In this document: positions 33,630 to 43,148 of the stretch, piece by piece
Layout: the number at the start of each line of letters is the position of its first letter
Numbering within the stretch: position 1 is the stretch's first letter
Assembly (NCBI RefSeq): GCF_900115785.1
Contig: NZ_FOYS01000006.1
Location: forward strand, 62,001 to 126,000
Length of the DNA: 64,000 bases
Origin: Halogeometricum limi
GTDB lineage: Archaea > Halobacteriota > Halobacteria > Halobacteriales > Haloferacaceae
Direction of reading: 5' to 3'
Translations under genes and position numbers: made by a program
Notes under the pieces: model-generated
What the model was told of the DNA's origin: nothing
What the model saw: the letters and a program-made list of their open reading frames with translations, nothing else
The model's database searches: none

Positions 33630-34647
33630 CTTGCTGCCCTCCATCGGCCGCGACGGCCTGTCTCGTGTGTCCGAGTTCGTCCTCCGCCCACTCGTAGACG
33701 CGCCGGAGGCCGTCGTCGATAGAGATTGTCGGTTCCCACTCCAGCGTCTGTTTCATCTTGGTCATATCTGCGGCGTATCTGTCGGTTCCGGTCGGTTTCG
33801 AGAGGTCGTGTTCGATGGAGAGGTTCTTTCCGCTGATCTCGATGATTTTCTCGGCCAGCGAGGTGATGCTCACCACGTCGTTCGAGTTTCCGAGGTTCAG
33901 CGGCGTCCCGTCGGTGTCTGTCTCGACGACGCGAATCATTCCGTCGACGAGGTCGGTTACGTAGATGAACCCGCGTTCTTGGCTCCCGTCGCCGAACAGT
34001 TCTATCGTCCCGCCGTCCGCCGCTTCGATGACCTTTCGGCAGAGCGAGGGGATGACGTGACTGCTCGACGGGTCCAGGCTCTCGCGGGGGCCGTAGGCGT
34101 TGAAGATTCGGACGCTGTCGGTTTGCATCCCCGTGTCTTTGCGGTACGCGTCGCAGGCGACTTCGCCGAGAACCTTCGCCCATCCGTACGTACTGTGTGG
34201 GTCGGCGGGGATGCCCTGTTCCTCGGAGAACAGATTCAGGCCGTCATGTTGCTGGCGGTAGATACACGCGCTCGAGGCGAACAGAAACCGGTCGACGCCG
34301 TTGATACGGGCCGCTTCGAGCATCTGCTGATTCATGAGGACGCTCGGTGTGAGACCACCGACGTTCTCGCGCTGGATGTAGTGAATTCCGCCGACGCTCG
34401 CGGCGAGGTGGAACACGGTGTCTACCCCTTCGGTCGCCGCGACACACCCGCTGTGAGTCGTCAGGTCGACTCGTCGGAGTTCGATGTCCTCGAGGAGGTG
34501 TTCTATCTTCCCGAGGTCACCCCGAGAGAAGTTGTCCGCGACGACGACATCTGCACCCAGTTCGACGAGTCGTTCGGTCAGGAAAGAGCCGATAAATCCA
34601 CCACCGCCGGTGACGAGCACTGAACAGTCTTTCCAATCGACTATCAT
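33622..34647 (-). CDS. NAD-dependent sugar-nucleotide epimerase/dehydratase (GDP-mannose 3,5-epimerase-like)
   Basis: The 341-residue extended SDR has 'VLVTGGGGFIGSFL', 'FHLAASVGGIHYI', 'SSACIY' and YGWAK ('STYGWAKVLGE'). It is the closest paralogue of the next gene, and the two overlap by eight bases. Motifs resemble GDP-mannose 3,5-epimerase, and a GDP-mannose hydrolase-like Nudix gene lies just upstream, so the substrate may be a GDP-sugar; this is inference. Confidence 0.9.
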   Translation of the reverse strand: MIVDWKDCSVLVTGGGGFIGSFLTERLVELGADVVVADNFSRGDLGKIEHLLEDIELRRVDLTTHSGCVAATEGVDTVFHLAASVGGIHYIQRENVGGLTPSVLMNQQMLEAARINGVDRFLFASSACIYRQQHDGLNLFSEEQGIPADPHSTYGWAKVLGEVACDAYRKDTGMQTDSVRIFNAYGPRESLDPSSSHVIPSLCRKVIEAADGGTIELFGDGSQERGFIYVTDLVDGMIRVVETDTDGTPLNLGNSNDVVSITSLAEKIIEISGKNLSIEHDLSKPTGTDRYAADMTKMKQTLEWEPTISIDDGLRRVYEWAEDELGHTRQAVAADGGQQDE

Positions 34648-34789
34648 GTATAGTCTCTCAGCCGTTTCTATCTTATAACTTACTCTACACTATGGTTCAC
34701 GAGAATATCTGTATTCGAAGCGTCTCGACGGGGCCGAACAGAGCGCTGCACGGCGAAACGGCGGTTGCGGCCGAGAATCGTCGCGGCGC

Positions 34790-35269
34790 TCAGTCGAACA
34801 CCTCCTCCACTGCGTCGAGGTAGCGCTCGACGTACGGATGGAACGACGGGAACGGCGGTTCGAAGACGCGAAGTTCCGCGTGCTGGTCGTCGGGGCGCAG
34901 TTCGTCGGACTCCGGCCGGACGAGGAACGCGGTGGCGAGGTAGTGTTTTCCCACCACGTCGTCGAACTCCGACGTATCGTAGAAGTGCTCGAACGTCCCG
35001 AGTCGTCGCTCGACGGAGACTTCCGTGCCGAGTTCACCGCGAGCGACGCGTTGAAGCGCGTCGGTCAGCCGTTCACCTTTCCAGACGGTTCCACCGGGAA
35101 CGAACCACGTTCCCTTCGCGGGTTCGTTCTGTCGCTTGCCGAGGACGATGCCGCCGTCGTGTTCGACGACCATGTCCACGGAGACGAGGGGGACGTGCTC
35201 GACGACTGTCTTCCAGTCGTCGTCCGACAGACGGTGCGAATCATCGACTTCGTGGGGTAACTTCGTCAC
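34790..35269 (-). CDS. Nudix hydrolase, GDP-mannose mannosyl hydrolase-like
   Basis: The 159-residue protein has a modified Nudix box at about 59-81 ('GGTVWKGERLTDALQRVARG' then 'ELG'), in which the usual REUxEE reads RVARGE. The same kind of change is seen in E. coli GDP-mannose mannosyl hydrolase, which hydrolyses GDP-mannose with a different metal arrangement from other Nudix enzymes. The 'VPGGTVWKGE' and 'HFYD' segments also fit. It probably controls GDP-sugar levels for the adjacent epimerases. It is on the same strand as the epimerases, 142 bases upstream. Confidence 0.8.
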   Translation of the reverse strand: MTKLPHEVDDSHRLSDDDWKTVVEHVPLVSVDMVVEHDGGIVLGKRQNEPAKGTWFVPGGTVWKGERLTDALQRVARGELGTEVSVERRLGTFEHFYDTSEFDDVVGKHYLATAFLVRPESDELRPDDQHAELRVFEPPFPSFHPYVERYLDAVEEVFD

Positions 35270-35423
35270 GCGTGTGTGTAGCTCTCACGACGCAATGTAT
35301 CTGAGGGATTCGACGACGGTGGCCGTCGAGTCGGACCCGACCCGACGTTCTGTGAATGCTGATATTCACACTCCGTCTGCTATATGCTATTGATTTAACA
35401 CTAAGGAGGTGGATGAGGAAGGT

Positions 35424-36434
35424 ATGGGCTCGAAAGTGTTCATCACCGGAATCGCGGGATTCCTCGGGAGCCACATCGCCGACGCCTTCATCGAAGATGG
35501 GTACGAGGTGTGTGGGGTCGACAATCTCTGTGGAGGGTACCGAACGAACGTACCCGTCGAAGCGGACTTTTACGAGGTGGACTGCACCGATTTAGATGGG
35601 TTGAAGGATGCAATGGAGGGGGCAGATATCGTCTACCACGCCGCCGCTCGGGCGCACGAGGGCCTCAGCGTGTTCTCGCCCGCACAGATCAACGAGAGTA
35701 TCTATCAGGCGACGACCTGCACGTTGTCGGCCGCCGCCGACTGCGAAGTGGACCGTTTCGTCTACTGTTCGAGCATGTCCCGATACGGCGCCCAAGAGAC
35801 GCCGTTCACCGAGGACATGGAGCCGAAGCCACAGGACCCGTACGCGATCAGTAAGGTCGCGAGCGAGGAGATGACTCGGCTGATGGCTGAGATACACGGG
35901 TTCGAGCACGTCATCGCCGTGCCCCACAACATCATCGGACCCCGTCAACGATTCGACGACCCGTTCCGAAACGTCGCGTCGATATTCATCAACCGGATGT
36001 TGCAGGGCAAACAGCCCATCATCTACGGAACCGGCGAACAGAAGCGCTGCTTCACTTTCGTCCAAGACGGCGTTCGTCCCCTGAAAAAACTGGCACACCA
36101 GGACAACGTGGTCGGCGAGATAATCAACATCGGTCCGGACGACGAGTTCATCACTATCAACACGCTGGCGAAGGTCATTGCGGACATCCTCGAGTTCGAC
36201 CTCGACCCTATCTACATGTCCGACCGTCCGCAAGAGGTCAAACTCGCGAACTGTTCGGCAGACAAGGCGAGACGCCTGCTCGGCTACGAGACCGAGTACA
36301 CGCTTCGCGACGGACTCGAAGAGATGACCGACTACATCAAAGAGCACGGGCCGCGCGAGTTCGATTACGAACACCTCACGCTGGAGATCGTGAACGACCA
36401 GACGCCGGAGACGTGGACCAACCAACTCATCTGA
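35424..36434 (+). CDS. NAD-dependent epimerase/dehydratase (UDP-glucose 4-epimerase-like SDR)
   Basis: With the ATG at 35424 (MGSKVFITGIAGFLGSHI) the product has 336 residues, with the NAD motif at 7-13, 'YHAAARAHEG', 'CSSMSRYG' and YxxxK in 'DPYAISKVASEE'. 'PRQRFDDPFRNVASIFI' is typical of UDP-sugar 4-epimerases. A strong Shine-Dalgarno GGAGGT (35405-35410) is present, unusual in this mostly leaderless genome; GAGGAAGG just before the ATG may serve as well. It diverges from the Nudix gene. Confidence 0.88.
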   Translation: MGSKVFITGIAGFLGSHIADAFIEDGYEVCGVDNLCGGYRTNVPVEADFYEVDCTDLDGLKDAMEGADIVYHAAARAHEGLSVFSPAQINESIYQATTCTLSAAADCEVDRFVYCSSMSRYGAQETPFTEDMEPKPQDPYAISKVASEEMTRLMAEIHGFEHVIAVPHNIIGPRQRFDDPFRNVASIFINRMLQGKQPIIYGTGEQKRCFTFVQDGVRPLKKLAHQDNVVGEIINIGPDDEFITINTLAKVIADILEFDLDPIYMSDRPQEVKLANCSADKARRLLGYETEYTLRDGLEEMTDYIKEHGPREFDYEHLTLEIVNDQTPETWTNQLI

Positions 36435-36541
36435 GACGCCGCCGGTGACACGGTTCGGCGACGTACCGTCTCGGAGGCGCGGTGTGTGGTCTGTTCGGGC
36501 GTATTCTTTCTATCGTCGAAAATGGTAGCGCGCGTTTCTGT

Positions 36542-37879
36542 TCAGCGGTAGCCCAAGTCCTCTAGTCGCGCCTCCACGTCCGCGGTCAACTCCTCGTCGA
36601 CGGACTCCCCAACGTCGAGTTTGTGGCTCCGCAATCGGGCCTCTGCGGCGTCTTCGAGTCGCGCTACCGCTCGGTCCGTGACCGAACTCGGGTCGACACG
36701 TCGCATCGAGTCGACCTCGAAGAGGCGACGTTCGCCGGCAATTTCGTCGGCTTCGTAGAGCCAGTCGTCGGAGCGGACCCCGACGATGGGGTTGCCGCCG
36801 ACTTCGTGCTCTGCGACGACGTAGGCTCTGGACCCGACGCCCGGCGCTCGTCCCTCGTACGACTCCGGAACGTCCAGACCGAGAGCCTCGTGGAAGAGCG
36901 GCGGGAGGTCGAGGAGGCTGACGAGTTCGTCCGCAGCGTCCGCGACCGACTCCGGCGCGTTCAGCACGACGAGAGGGACGTGCAGGAGTTCGTCGTACAT
37001 ACGCTCGGGCTTGCCGTACTTGCCGTACTCACCGAACAGTTCCCCGTGGTCCGACGTGAGGACGACGAGCGTGTCTTCGAGCAGACCGTTCCGTTCGAGG
37101 GCGTCGAGGAGGCGCTCGACCTGCCGGTCGACGTATCTGATGGCGGCGCGGTAGAGCGCGAGCATGTCGTCGATGTCGTCCTCCGAGAGCGCGTCGGGGT
37201 TCCGAATCAGCGACGAGTACCACTCCGAGACGGTGGCGTTGTCGACGTGTTCGACGCCGAACGCCGCTCTGTCGGCACGCGGGGGGAAACAGGGATGGTG
37301 TACGTCCATGTAGTGTGCCCAACCGAAGAACGGCGTCCGCGTCTCTGACAACCACGCTATCGTGTCGTCCGTGATGACTTCGGCGCTGACGTACGGGCGT
37401 GACTTTCCGCTGACCGCTCTGTAGCCCGACTTCAGCAGTCCGGTGAAGTTCACCAGGTCGTCCAGTCGCTGGATTTTCGGATTGTTTATCTCGATGCCGC
37501 GGGGGAATATCTTCGTCGCAACGCCCATGAGGGGGTTCTGGTAGTCTTCGAACGCCTCGAACCCGACGTCGTAGTGAAAGTGCGACGAGAGGAACGGATT
37601 GCTGTGGAACCCGCCCGTAGCCAGTCCCCTGTCGCCGAGTTCGACGGCGACTCGCGGCCGTGCGTCGTCCAGCGGTCCGAGTCCGCCGTACGACAGTGGG
37701 AGCGTCCCGGTGAGCATCCCCGGGAACGACGTCGTCGTGCCCGGACCGGTCGCAAACGCACGACTGAAGTCGATTCCCCGAGACTCCAGTCGCGGCGCGG
37801 CGGAGAGCGAGGGCTTCATCGTCTGCCACGTGTCGTATCGAAGCGAGTCGATGGTCACGAGAAGGACGTTCTCAACCAT
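36542..37879 (-). CDS. Alkaline-phosphatase-superfamily enzyme (sulfatase-like) 1
   Basis: With the ATG at 37879 (MVENVLLVTIDSLRYDTW) the protein has 445 residues. The N-terminal 'TIDSLRYD' and the late 'SDHGELFGEYGKYGKP' provide the metal ligands of the superfamily. The nucleophile region reads 'GTTTSFPGMLTG' and lacks the sulfatase C/S-x-P-x-R signature, so phosphodiester, phosphoglycerol or phosphoethanolamine chemistry is as likely as sulfate removal. No membrane segment or signal is seen. It ends in 'LEDLGYR', a tail shared with the two other superfamily members in this island. Confidence 0.82.
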   Translation of the reverse strand: MVENVLLVTIDSLRYDTWQTMKPSLSAAPRLESRGIDFSRAFATGPGTTTSFPGMLTGTLPLSYGGLGPLDDARPRVAVELGDRGLATGGFHSNPFLSSHFHYDVGFEAFEDYQNPLMGVATKIFPRGIEINNPKIQRLDDLVNFTGLLKSGYRAVSGKSRPYVSAEVITDDTIAWLSETRTPFFGWAHYMDVHHPCFPPRADRAAFGVEHVDNATVSEWYSSLIRNPDALSEDDIDDMLALYRAAIRYVDRQVERLLDALERNGLLEDTLVVLTSDHGELFGEYGKYGKPERMYDELLHVPLVVLNAPESVADAADELVSLLDLPPLFHEALGLDVPESYEGRAPGVGSRAYVVAEHEVGGNPIVGVRSDDWLYEADEIAGERRLFEVDSMRRVDPSSVTDRAVARLEDAAEARLRSHKLDVGESVDEELTADVEARLEDLGYR

Positions 37880-38041
37880 GGTGCTCACCTCGGTTCTCGT
37901 CTTCGGTGAGAGTCGCTACCGCGTGTTTGCCGGTGAGAACGCCGTTCGCCTCCCGGACTGAGAGGTACACACTCATTACGTACCACTGTAAACTGTCTAT
38001 CGCATAATATTATTTTCTCTCTGAAAAGTGCGGTGGAGCGA

Positions 38042-39262
38042 CTACGAGTCGGCGATCGTACTGAGGAAGAACGCCGTGAACACCAACTGCATCCCGAGAA
38101 TCATCGCCGTGAGGGCGACGACGCTGCTGCTCAGACTGGGCAGAGCAGTGAGACCGCTCGCCCACCAGTTGAAGATGGCGTACCCCGAGTACAGCGCGCT
38201 TGCACCGAACACGAGTACGCCCGTGGTCGCCCCGTGTTCGAGTTGGACGTGGTCGATGATAAACCGAGTTATCGGGTCTTTCGCCTCGCGGACGGGTTCT
38301 CCCGCTACCGTCGCGAACGCGCCGAGACACGTGACCTGTGCGCCAACCAGAATGAACAGGCTTCCGGCGAGTATCGTCCGAATGCTCGGGACGAACGGAC
38401 CGATGGACGCACCGGAGAGTGCGACGAGCAAGACGAACAGTCCGAGCGACGAGAGGAGGATTCCCGGCCCCGAGAACAGATAACCGGGAGCGTTGATGAG
38501 CATGAACCGAACGTGCCGCCAGCCGTCTCGGAAACTGTCGAGTGTCGCCTCACCCTTACGGGGATGGTACGTTATCGGAACTTCCTCGATGACGAGTCCG
38601 CGCGCACCCGCCTCCATAATCATCTCGGAGGCGAACTCCATACCCGTCGAACCGAGGTTCATCCTCTCGTACGCATCGCGGCTGAACACTCGCATACCGC
38701 TGTGCGCGTCCGAGACGTTGGTTCCGTAGAACGTGTTCAAGAACCGCGTCAAGAGGGGATTACCGACGAACTTGTGAAGAGAAGGCATCGCGCCAGGGAG
38801 AATCTGTCCCTGAAGTCTCGAACCGAGGACCATGTCCGCCTTTCCGACACGTACCATCTCGACCATCGCCGGCAACTCCTCGAAGTCGTACGTCGTGTCC
38901 GCGTCACCCATCGCGATGAGTTCGCCGCGAGTTCGCTCGAACGCGTACCGGTACGCGTAGCCGTAGCCCGCGCCGTCGGGCGTTACCACCCGAGCGCCCA
39001 TCTCGCGCGCGATTTCCGGGGTCCGGTCCGTCGACGAGTCGGAGACGACTATCTCGCCCGGAATCTGTAGCTCTTTGAGTGCGACTTTGATTCGTTGGAT
39101 GCACTCGGCGATTCCCCCTTCCTCGTTCAGCGTGGGCATGACGACAGAGAGAACCGGCGTCTGCTCGCTTTCGGCAGTCACGAGATACTCTTCCTCCGCT
39201 GACTGCCCGTTCAGTTCGGTCGGAACCGACGACGTACCACTCGGCCGCGCTTGCGTAGACAT
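38042..39262 (-). CDS. Family 2 glycosyltransferase with C-terminal membrane domain (DPM/GtrB-like)
   Basis: The 406-residue protein has a GT-A domain ('LSVVMPTLNEEGGIAECI', 'VVSDSSTDRT', metal-binding 'GDADTTYDF', 'GSRLQG') and about four membrane segments in the last 150 residues. This is the plan of dolichol-phosphate mannose synthase and GtrB enzymes, which load a sugar onto a polyprenyl phosphate for flipping. It probably makes a lipid-linked sugar donor for surface glycosylation. The N-terminal 35 residues are a Ser/Thr/Glu-rich tail. Confidence 0.9.
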   Translation of the reverse strand: MSTQARPSGTSSVPTELNGQSAEEEYLVTAESEQTPVLSVVMPTLNEEGGIAECIQRIKVALKELQIPGEIVVSDSSTDRTPEIAREMGARVVTPDGAGYGYAYRYAFERTRGELIAMGDADTTYDFEELPAMVEMVRVGKADMVLGSRLQGQILPGAMPSLHKFVGNPLLTRFLNTFYGTNVSDAHSGMRVFSRDAYERMNLGSTGMEFASEMIMEAGARGLVIEEVPITYHPRKGEATLDSFRDGWRHVRFMLINAPGYLFSGPGILLSSLGLFVLLVALSGASIGPFVPSIRTILAGSLFILVGAQVTCLGAFATVAGEPVREAKDPITRFIIDHVQLEHGATTGVLVFGASALYSGYAIFNWWASGLTALPSLSSSVVALTAMILGMQLVFTAFFLSTIADS

Positions 39263-39722
39263 CCTATTTTTCCTCGAATTACCGCAGTTGCTCTGTTAGA
39301 CGATATCCCCGCGTCCGATTGACAAGTTGACAGTTGAACATAAGTCTTTTTCTATCATAAATGTGAGAGTCACAGATATTGAAGAGTTCTCGATTCAGTG
39401 ACGACGGTTCCAGAGTGGACCACCGCGTTTCATCCCCTCAAAGTAGCTTTGAACGGCGTTCAGCACCCCCGTTCGAAATCGTCGACCCGGTGGTCGAAAA
39501 GATATCAATATTGATGAATTCGTAGTAGTGCTGTCTGGATGATAGCCCCCACATAATATCATAAATAGTATATTTCGATAAGAAACTCGTCCTCGTCTGT
39601 TGAATATCGAAGATAAGAAAAGATATGTAAAATAATCTAATCTAGTTGTATAGCCCGTTCTCGGTTGACATACTATCATGCGATTACGAAAGAAGAAGCC
39701 GGTTCTCCGGTACAGGAAACGT
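39263..39722. other. AT-rich intergenic region with a small G+C-rich island
   Basis: AT-rich DNA surrounds a G+C-rich patch at about 39395-39500. Its minus-strand frame ends 'VQSYFEGMKRGGPLWNRRH' and could be the end of a decayed gene. TATA-like elements occur at 39550-39575. Confidence 0.4.
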
Positions 39723-40481
39723 ATGGGTGAGCAAGATGGAACAGACGAAATCCGCGGCGATTCGACCCGTTTGAGTCGCCGCTCGTATCTGGCACTCGGG
39801 GGAAGTACGGTTACAGCAGCCCTCCTCGGCGGTTGTCTCGGGGGGACGAGAGGCACCGCAGCGGAGATGCAACCGATTCGGTCGTTCGGCTACGGTGGGG
39901 CACCGGTCGTCGCCCAGCAGGCGATGGTCGTAAGCACCGCGACGAAAACCGAGACCGAACCGAACGACGACCGAAGTCACGCGACCAGCATCGAAGTCGG
40001 GGACACGGTCGCTGGCACGTTGTCGTCCGCAGAGGTCGACTGGTACGCGTTCGACGTCGACTCGGGGAGAACGTTCACCGCCGAACTCGAACGGGCGAGC
40101 GCGGACGGCGTCTCGCTCGTCGCCGTGTTCGGACCGGACGGCGACAACCTCGACCAGGTGTACGTCGGGAGCGATACACCGGTCCCGGTCACCGAAACCG
40201 CAGCCCAGTCTGGAACGTACTTCGCAGAGGTCGTCGACATCAACCAGAGCGCCAGCGACTACACGCTTCGGGTGAACTGGGCAGGAGACCAGCCGACAGA
40301 GACGCCCACGCCGACGTCGACTGAGACAGCCACACCGACGCCGACCGAGACGTCAACACCGGCACCATCTCCAACGCCGACGCCGACCGAGACGGCCACA
40401 CCGACGCCGACGCCCATCTCGGAACCGGAGTACGGAGTCGTCGGCTATGGCGAGGCCAAATACGGCGGCCAAGCCAGCTAA
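39723..40481 (+). CDS. Tat lipoprotein with PPC-type domain and Pro/Thr stalk
   Basis: With the ATG at 39723 (MGEQDGTDEI) the product has 252 residues. Tat arginines R19-R20 and a lipobox ending at C38 ('ALLGGC') mark a membrane-anchored lipoprotein. Residues 80-200 resemble a PPC beta-sandwich ('TETEPNDDRSHATSIEVGD', 'VDWYAFDVDSG'), often a carbohydrate- or protein-binding module. A TPTPTE-type stalk follows, and the tail 'YGVVGYGEAKYGG' is common at the end of haloarchaeal exported proteins. The GH26-like gene starts 39 bases downstream, so they are probably co-transcribed. Confidence 0.85.
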   Translation: MGEQDGTDEIRGDSTRLSRRSYLALGGSTVTAALLGGCLGGTRGTAAEMQPIRSFGYGGAPVVAQQAMVVSTATKTETEPNDDRSHATSIEVGDTVAGTLSSAEVDWYAFDVDSGRTFTAELERASADGVSLVAVFGPDGDNLDQVYVGSDTPVPVTETAAQSGTYFAEVVDINQSASDYTLRVNWAGDQPTETPTPTSTETATPTPTETSTPAPSPTPTPTETATPTPTPISEPEYGVVGYGEAKYGGQAS

Positions 40482-40520
40482 CGACCGCATCGAACGTCGA
40501 CAATCAACAAGAGAGAAACC

Positions 40521-41645
40521 ATGAAACACGGAATACTCACGATACGGAAGAATCAACTCGAAGCAATCGAACAGTGGCTCGGCCACGAGGTCGACCTCGT
40601 CACGACGACGTACAACCAAGGCCAGTGGGGAGCGAGCGGTATCACGTGGGACGACAGCAACAAGCTCTCGGTCCTCGAACAACTGTTCGGGAGCAACACC
40701 TCCCGACAGCTCGTCGTCGCCTACGAGATGGCCGGCGCGGACCGCGGCAACTACGAGGCAGTGGCCCGCGGCGACCACGACGACAAGCACCGAAGGCTCG
40801 CCCGCGAACTCGTCAGCATGGGCATGGGGGACACCATCTTCCGCCTGAACCACGAGTTCAACCTCGAGTGGGGCCACAAGTCCGCGTGGGACAACCCCGA
40901 CGCGTACCGCGACGCGTTCGCGCGGACCGTCCGAGAGATGCAGTCGGTCTCCGGCGCGAACTTCACGTTCTGTTTCGCCCCGGCGCGCAACCGCCTCGGC
41001 GTCGCCCCCGAAGCGTGGCCCGTTCCCTCGAAGTACTGGCCCGACGGCGAACCCGCACCCATCGTGACGCCGTCGCTGTACGACGCGCACGGCACCTACC
41101 CCGACGACCTCTCCACCGTCTCCGACAGCGAACTCGCCGACCTCCGGAAGAAGGCGTGGGGCAACATCAAGAGCCTCATTCAGATGTGGGAGAACTTCGC
41201 CGCCGAACGCGGTGCGGGCTTCGGGACGGCCGAATGGGGCGTCGCGAACGACGCCTACCCCAACCCCGGCGGTGGCGACAACCCCTCCTACATCCGGAAC
41301 CTCATCGAGTACGGTGAGTCGAAGGGATGGGAGTTCCAAGCGTACTGGAACGCCGCGTCGGCGTCGGGCGGTGGCCACCGCGTGTACCCGCCCAAGGCGG
41401 ACGGACTGCCGAACGCGTCCGCGGAGTTCCAGAACATCGTCGGCCAGCGCCTCAGCGGCGGCACCTCAGACGGTGGCTCCACCGGCGACGGGTCGACGAC
41501 CGACCCGGCCCAGTACGGCGACTACAACACCCCCCAAGAGGGAACGGTCGACTGGCACATCCCGCTCAACGAGAACTTCGCGGACATCGAAGCGGACATC
41601 AAGGACCTGGCCGCTCGCATCGCAGAGTTAGAGCAGTCCAACTGA
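40521..41645 (+). CDS. GH26-like glycoside hydrolase with C-terminal coiled coil
   Basis: The 374-residue protein resembles clan-A (GH26 mannanase-like) glycosidases. H111-E112 in 'RLNHEFN' fits the acid/base and E238 in 'GTAEWGV' the nucleophile. It has no visible signal peptide or Tat motif although its relative at 50901-52049 is a Tat lipoprotein. After a Gly/Ser-rich linker the C-terminus has 'WHIPLNENFADIEADI' and a short coiled coil, a module also seen in tail-fibre-like proteins where it drives oligomerisation. It may trim the island's polysaccharide inside the cell or leave by another route. It lies 39 bases after the PPC lipoprotein gene. Confidence 0.75.
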   Translation: MKHGILTIRKNQLEAIEQWLGHEVDLVTTTYNQGQWGASGITWDDSNKLSVLEQLFGSNTSRQLVVAYEMAGADRGNYEAVARGDHDDKHRRLARELVSMGMGDTIFRLNHEFNLEWGHKSAWDNPDAYRDAFARTVREMQSVSGANFTFCFAPARNRLGVAPEAWPVPSKYWPDGEPAPIVTPSLYDAHGTYPDDLSTVSDSELADLRKKAWGNIKSLIQMWENFAAERGAGFGTAEWGVANDAYPNPGGGDNPSYIRNLIEYGESKGWEFQAYWNAASASGGGHRVYPPKADGLPNASAEFQNIVGQRLSGGTSDGGSTGDGSTTDPAQYGDYNTPQEGTVDWHIPLNENFADIEADIKDLAARIAELEQSN

Positions 41646-41699
41646 CGCCGCCTTCGCGGGGCCACCCGCATCCGAAGGCGGTGCGACGAATCGGACGAA

Positions 41700-42929
41700 C
41701 TACCGGGCGGCCCGCACGACGCTGTCGAGAGACGCCCGAACGCGTTCCATCTCGCGTGACCAGTTGTACCGGTCCTCGACGGCACGGCGGCCGTTCTCTC
41801 CGAGCGCCCGTTGGTCGCTTTCGGAGAGTTCTCGGATGCGGTCTGCGGTCTGTGACGGCGTCGTCGCCGGGGGAAGGACGACGCCGCAGTTCTCTTCTTC
41901 GACGATGCGTTCGACCGGAGCCATAGCCGTCGCGAGCACCGGTAGTCCGAGCATCATGTAGTCGAACAGTTTGTTCGGGACGGTCAAGTCGGTGAGCGGA
42001 CTCACCTCGTGCGGGATGACGCCGACGTCCGCGGACGCGAGTATCTGCGGGACCGCTTCGGAGTCGACCCAGCCGAGGAACCTGACGTGTTCGTCGACGC
42101 CGAGTCGTTCGGCCTGCGCCTCCAGCGCGGACTTGTGCGGTCCGTCGCCGGCGACGACGAAACGGACGTGCGGGTCACTCTCGTGATTCAGTTCCGCCAT
42201 CGCGTCGAGAATCGTGCCGAGGCCGCGGAACTCGTTTAGAACGCCGACATAGACGAGCGTGAGCGCACCGCCGTCGGCCGCGACGGCCGCCGTCTCCGTC
42301 GTCTCGTCGGGAATCTCCTCGAGGTCGGGCGTGTTGCTCACGACGACGAGTCGACTCGGAGAGATGCCCTTTTCGACCAACTGCTCTCGGCGTTCCTCGA
42401 CGACGACCCACGTCTGGTCGGCGAGTGCGATAGTCGCTCGTTCCATCCCCCACACGAGACGTTCGTGCTGGAGTATCGACCCCACTCGCGAGTTCGACGG
42501 GAGAGAGTTGGCCAGACCGACGTAGTTCTCGCGGAGGTCGAACACGACCGGAACACCGACCAGTTTCGCCGCGAGAGCGGTCGGAATCCCCGCGCGGATA
42601 CCGTCGACGATGACCACGTCCGGTCGGTCCCGGACGAACTGCAGAACGAGCCAGAGGAACCAGAACGGATTCAGCGGAACCGACGCCCGGAGGACGGTGG
42701 CGAGCCTCGGGGTCCACCCCCACGAGAACCGTCGTACCGTTCCGTACGGCAAGTGCTCTGTCACCGGGTCGTCTTCGCCGTCCGCCTGCCCCCGGGCGGG
42801 GTCGAACGACGTGTTCCGAGCGTAGATGACCACGTCCTCGCCGTCTCTATCGAGGTACTTCGCGAACTTCTTCGTCCGAACTTGTCTGTCTACGGGATAG
42901 TTGCTCTGTACGGATATTGCTACTTTCAT
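41700..42929 (-). CDS. Family 4 glycosyltransferase
   Basis: The start at 42929 (MKVAISVQSNYPVDRQ) gives 409 residues; the extra upstream codons are not protein-like. It is a GT-B enzyme with 'VYVGVLNEFRGLGTILDAM', 'RFVVAGDGPHK' and 'NKLFDYMMLGLPVLATAMAP', which holds the acidic pair of retaining GT4 enzymes. It is cytosolic or membrane-associated and adds a sugar to the island's glycan. It diverges from the flippase gene. Confidence 0.9.
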   Translation of the reverse strand: MKVAISVQSNYPVDRQVRTKKFAKYLDRDGEDVVIYARNTSFDPARGQADGEDDPVTEHLPYGTVRRFSWGWTPRLATVLRASVPLNPFWFLWLVLQFVRDRPDVVIVDGIRAGIPTALAAKLVGVPVVFDLRENYVGLANSLPSNSRVGSILQHERLVWGMERATIALADQTWVVVEERREQLVEKGISPSRLVVVSNTPDLEEIPDETTETAAVAADGGALTLVYVGVLNEFRGLGTILDAMAELNHESDPHVRFVVAGDGPHKSALEAQAERLGVDEHVRFLGWVDSEAVPQILASADVGVIPHEVSPLTDLTVPNKLFDYMMLGLPVLATAMAPVERIVEEENCGVVLPPATTPSQTADRIRELSESDQRALGENGRRAVEDRYNWSREMERVRASLDSVVRAAR

Positions 42930-43148
42930 TGTCGTGGCTCCGCCGGGTGTTCGTCTGGCAGCCGTGCAGAGACAGTGTCTTGCCAACTAATTGAATTTAT
43001 GGGGTCGTCGACGACGGCAGTATCTCTCAGCGGGCCCGACTCCCGCCGCAGGAGAACGAGAGTCCCGAGACCCGTCGTCGTGGTCCAGACGTGCCCAGTC
43101 GGGGACCCACAGCAATCTTTTTTTGACACCTCAACGATACGTAGGCAG

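Noticed and set aside
36542-37879. Calling this gene a true sulfatase
   Set aside because: The C/S-x-P-x-R motif needed for formylglycine formation is missing, so only superfamily membership is supported.
42465-43148. Upstream extension of the flippase frame
   Set aside because: It is antisense to the GT4 gene. The flippase N-terminus is typical from 43149.
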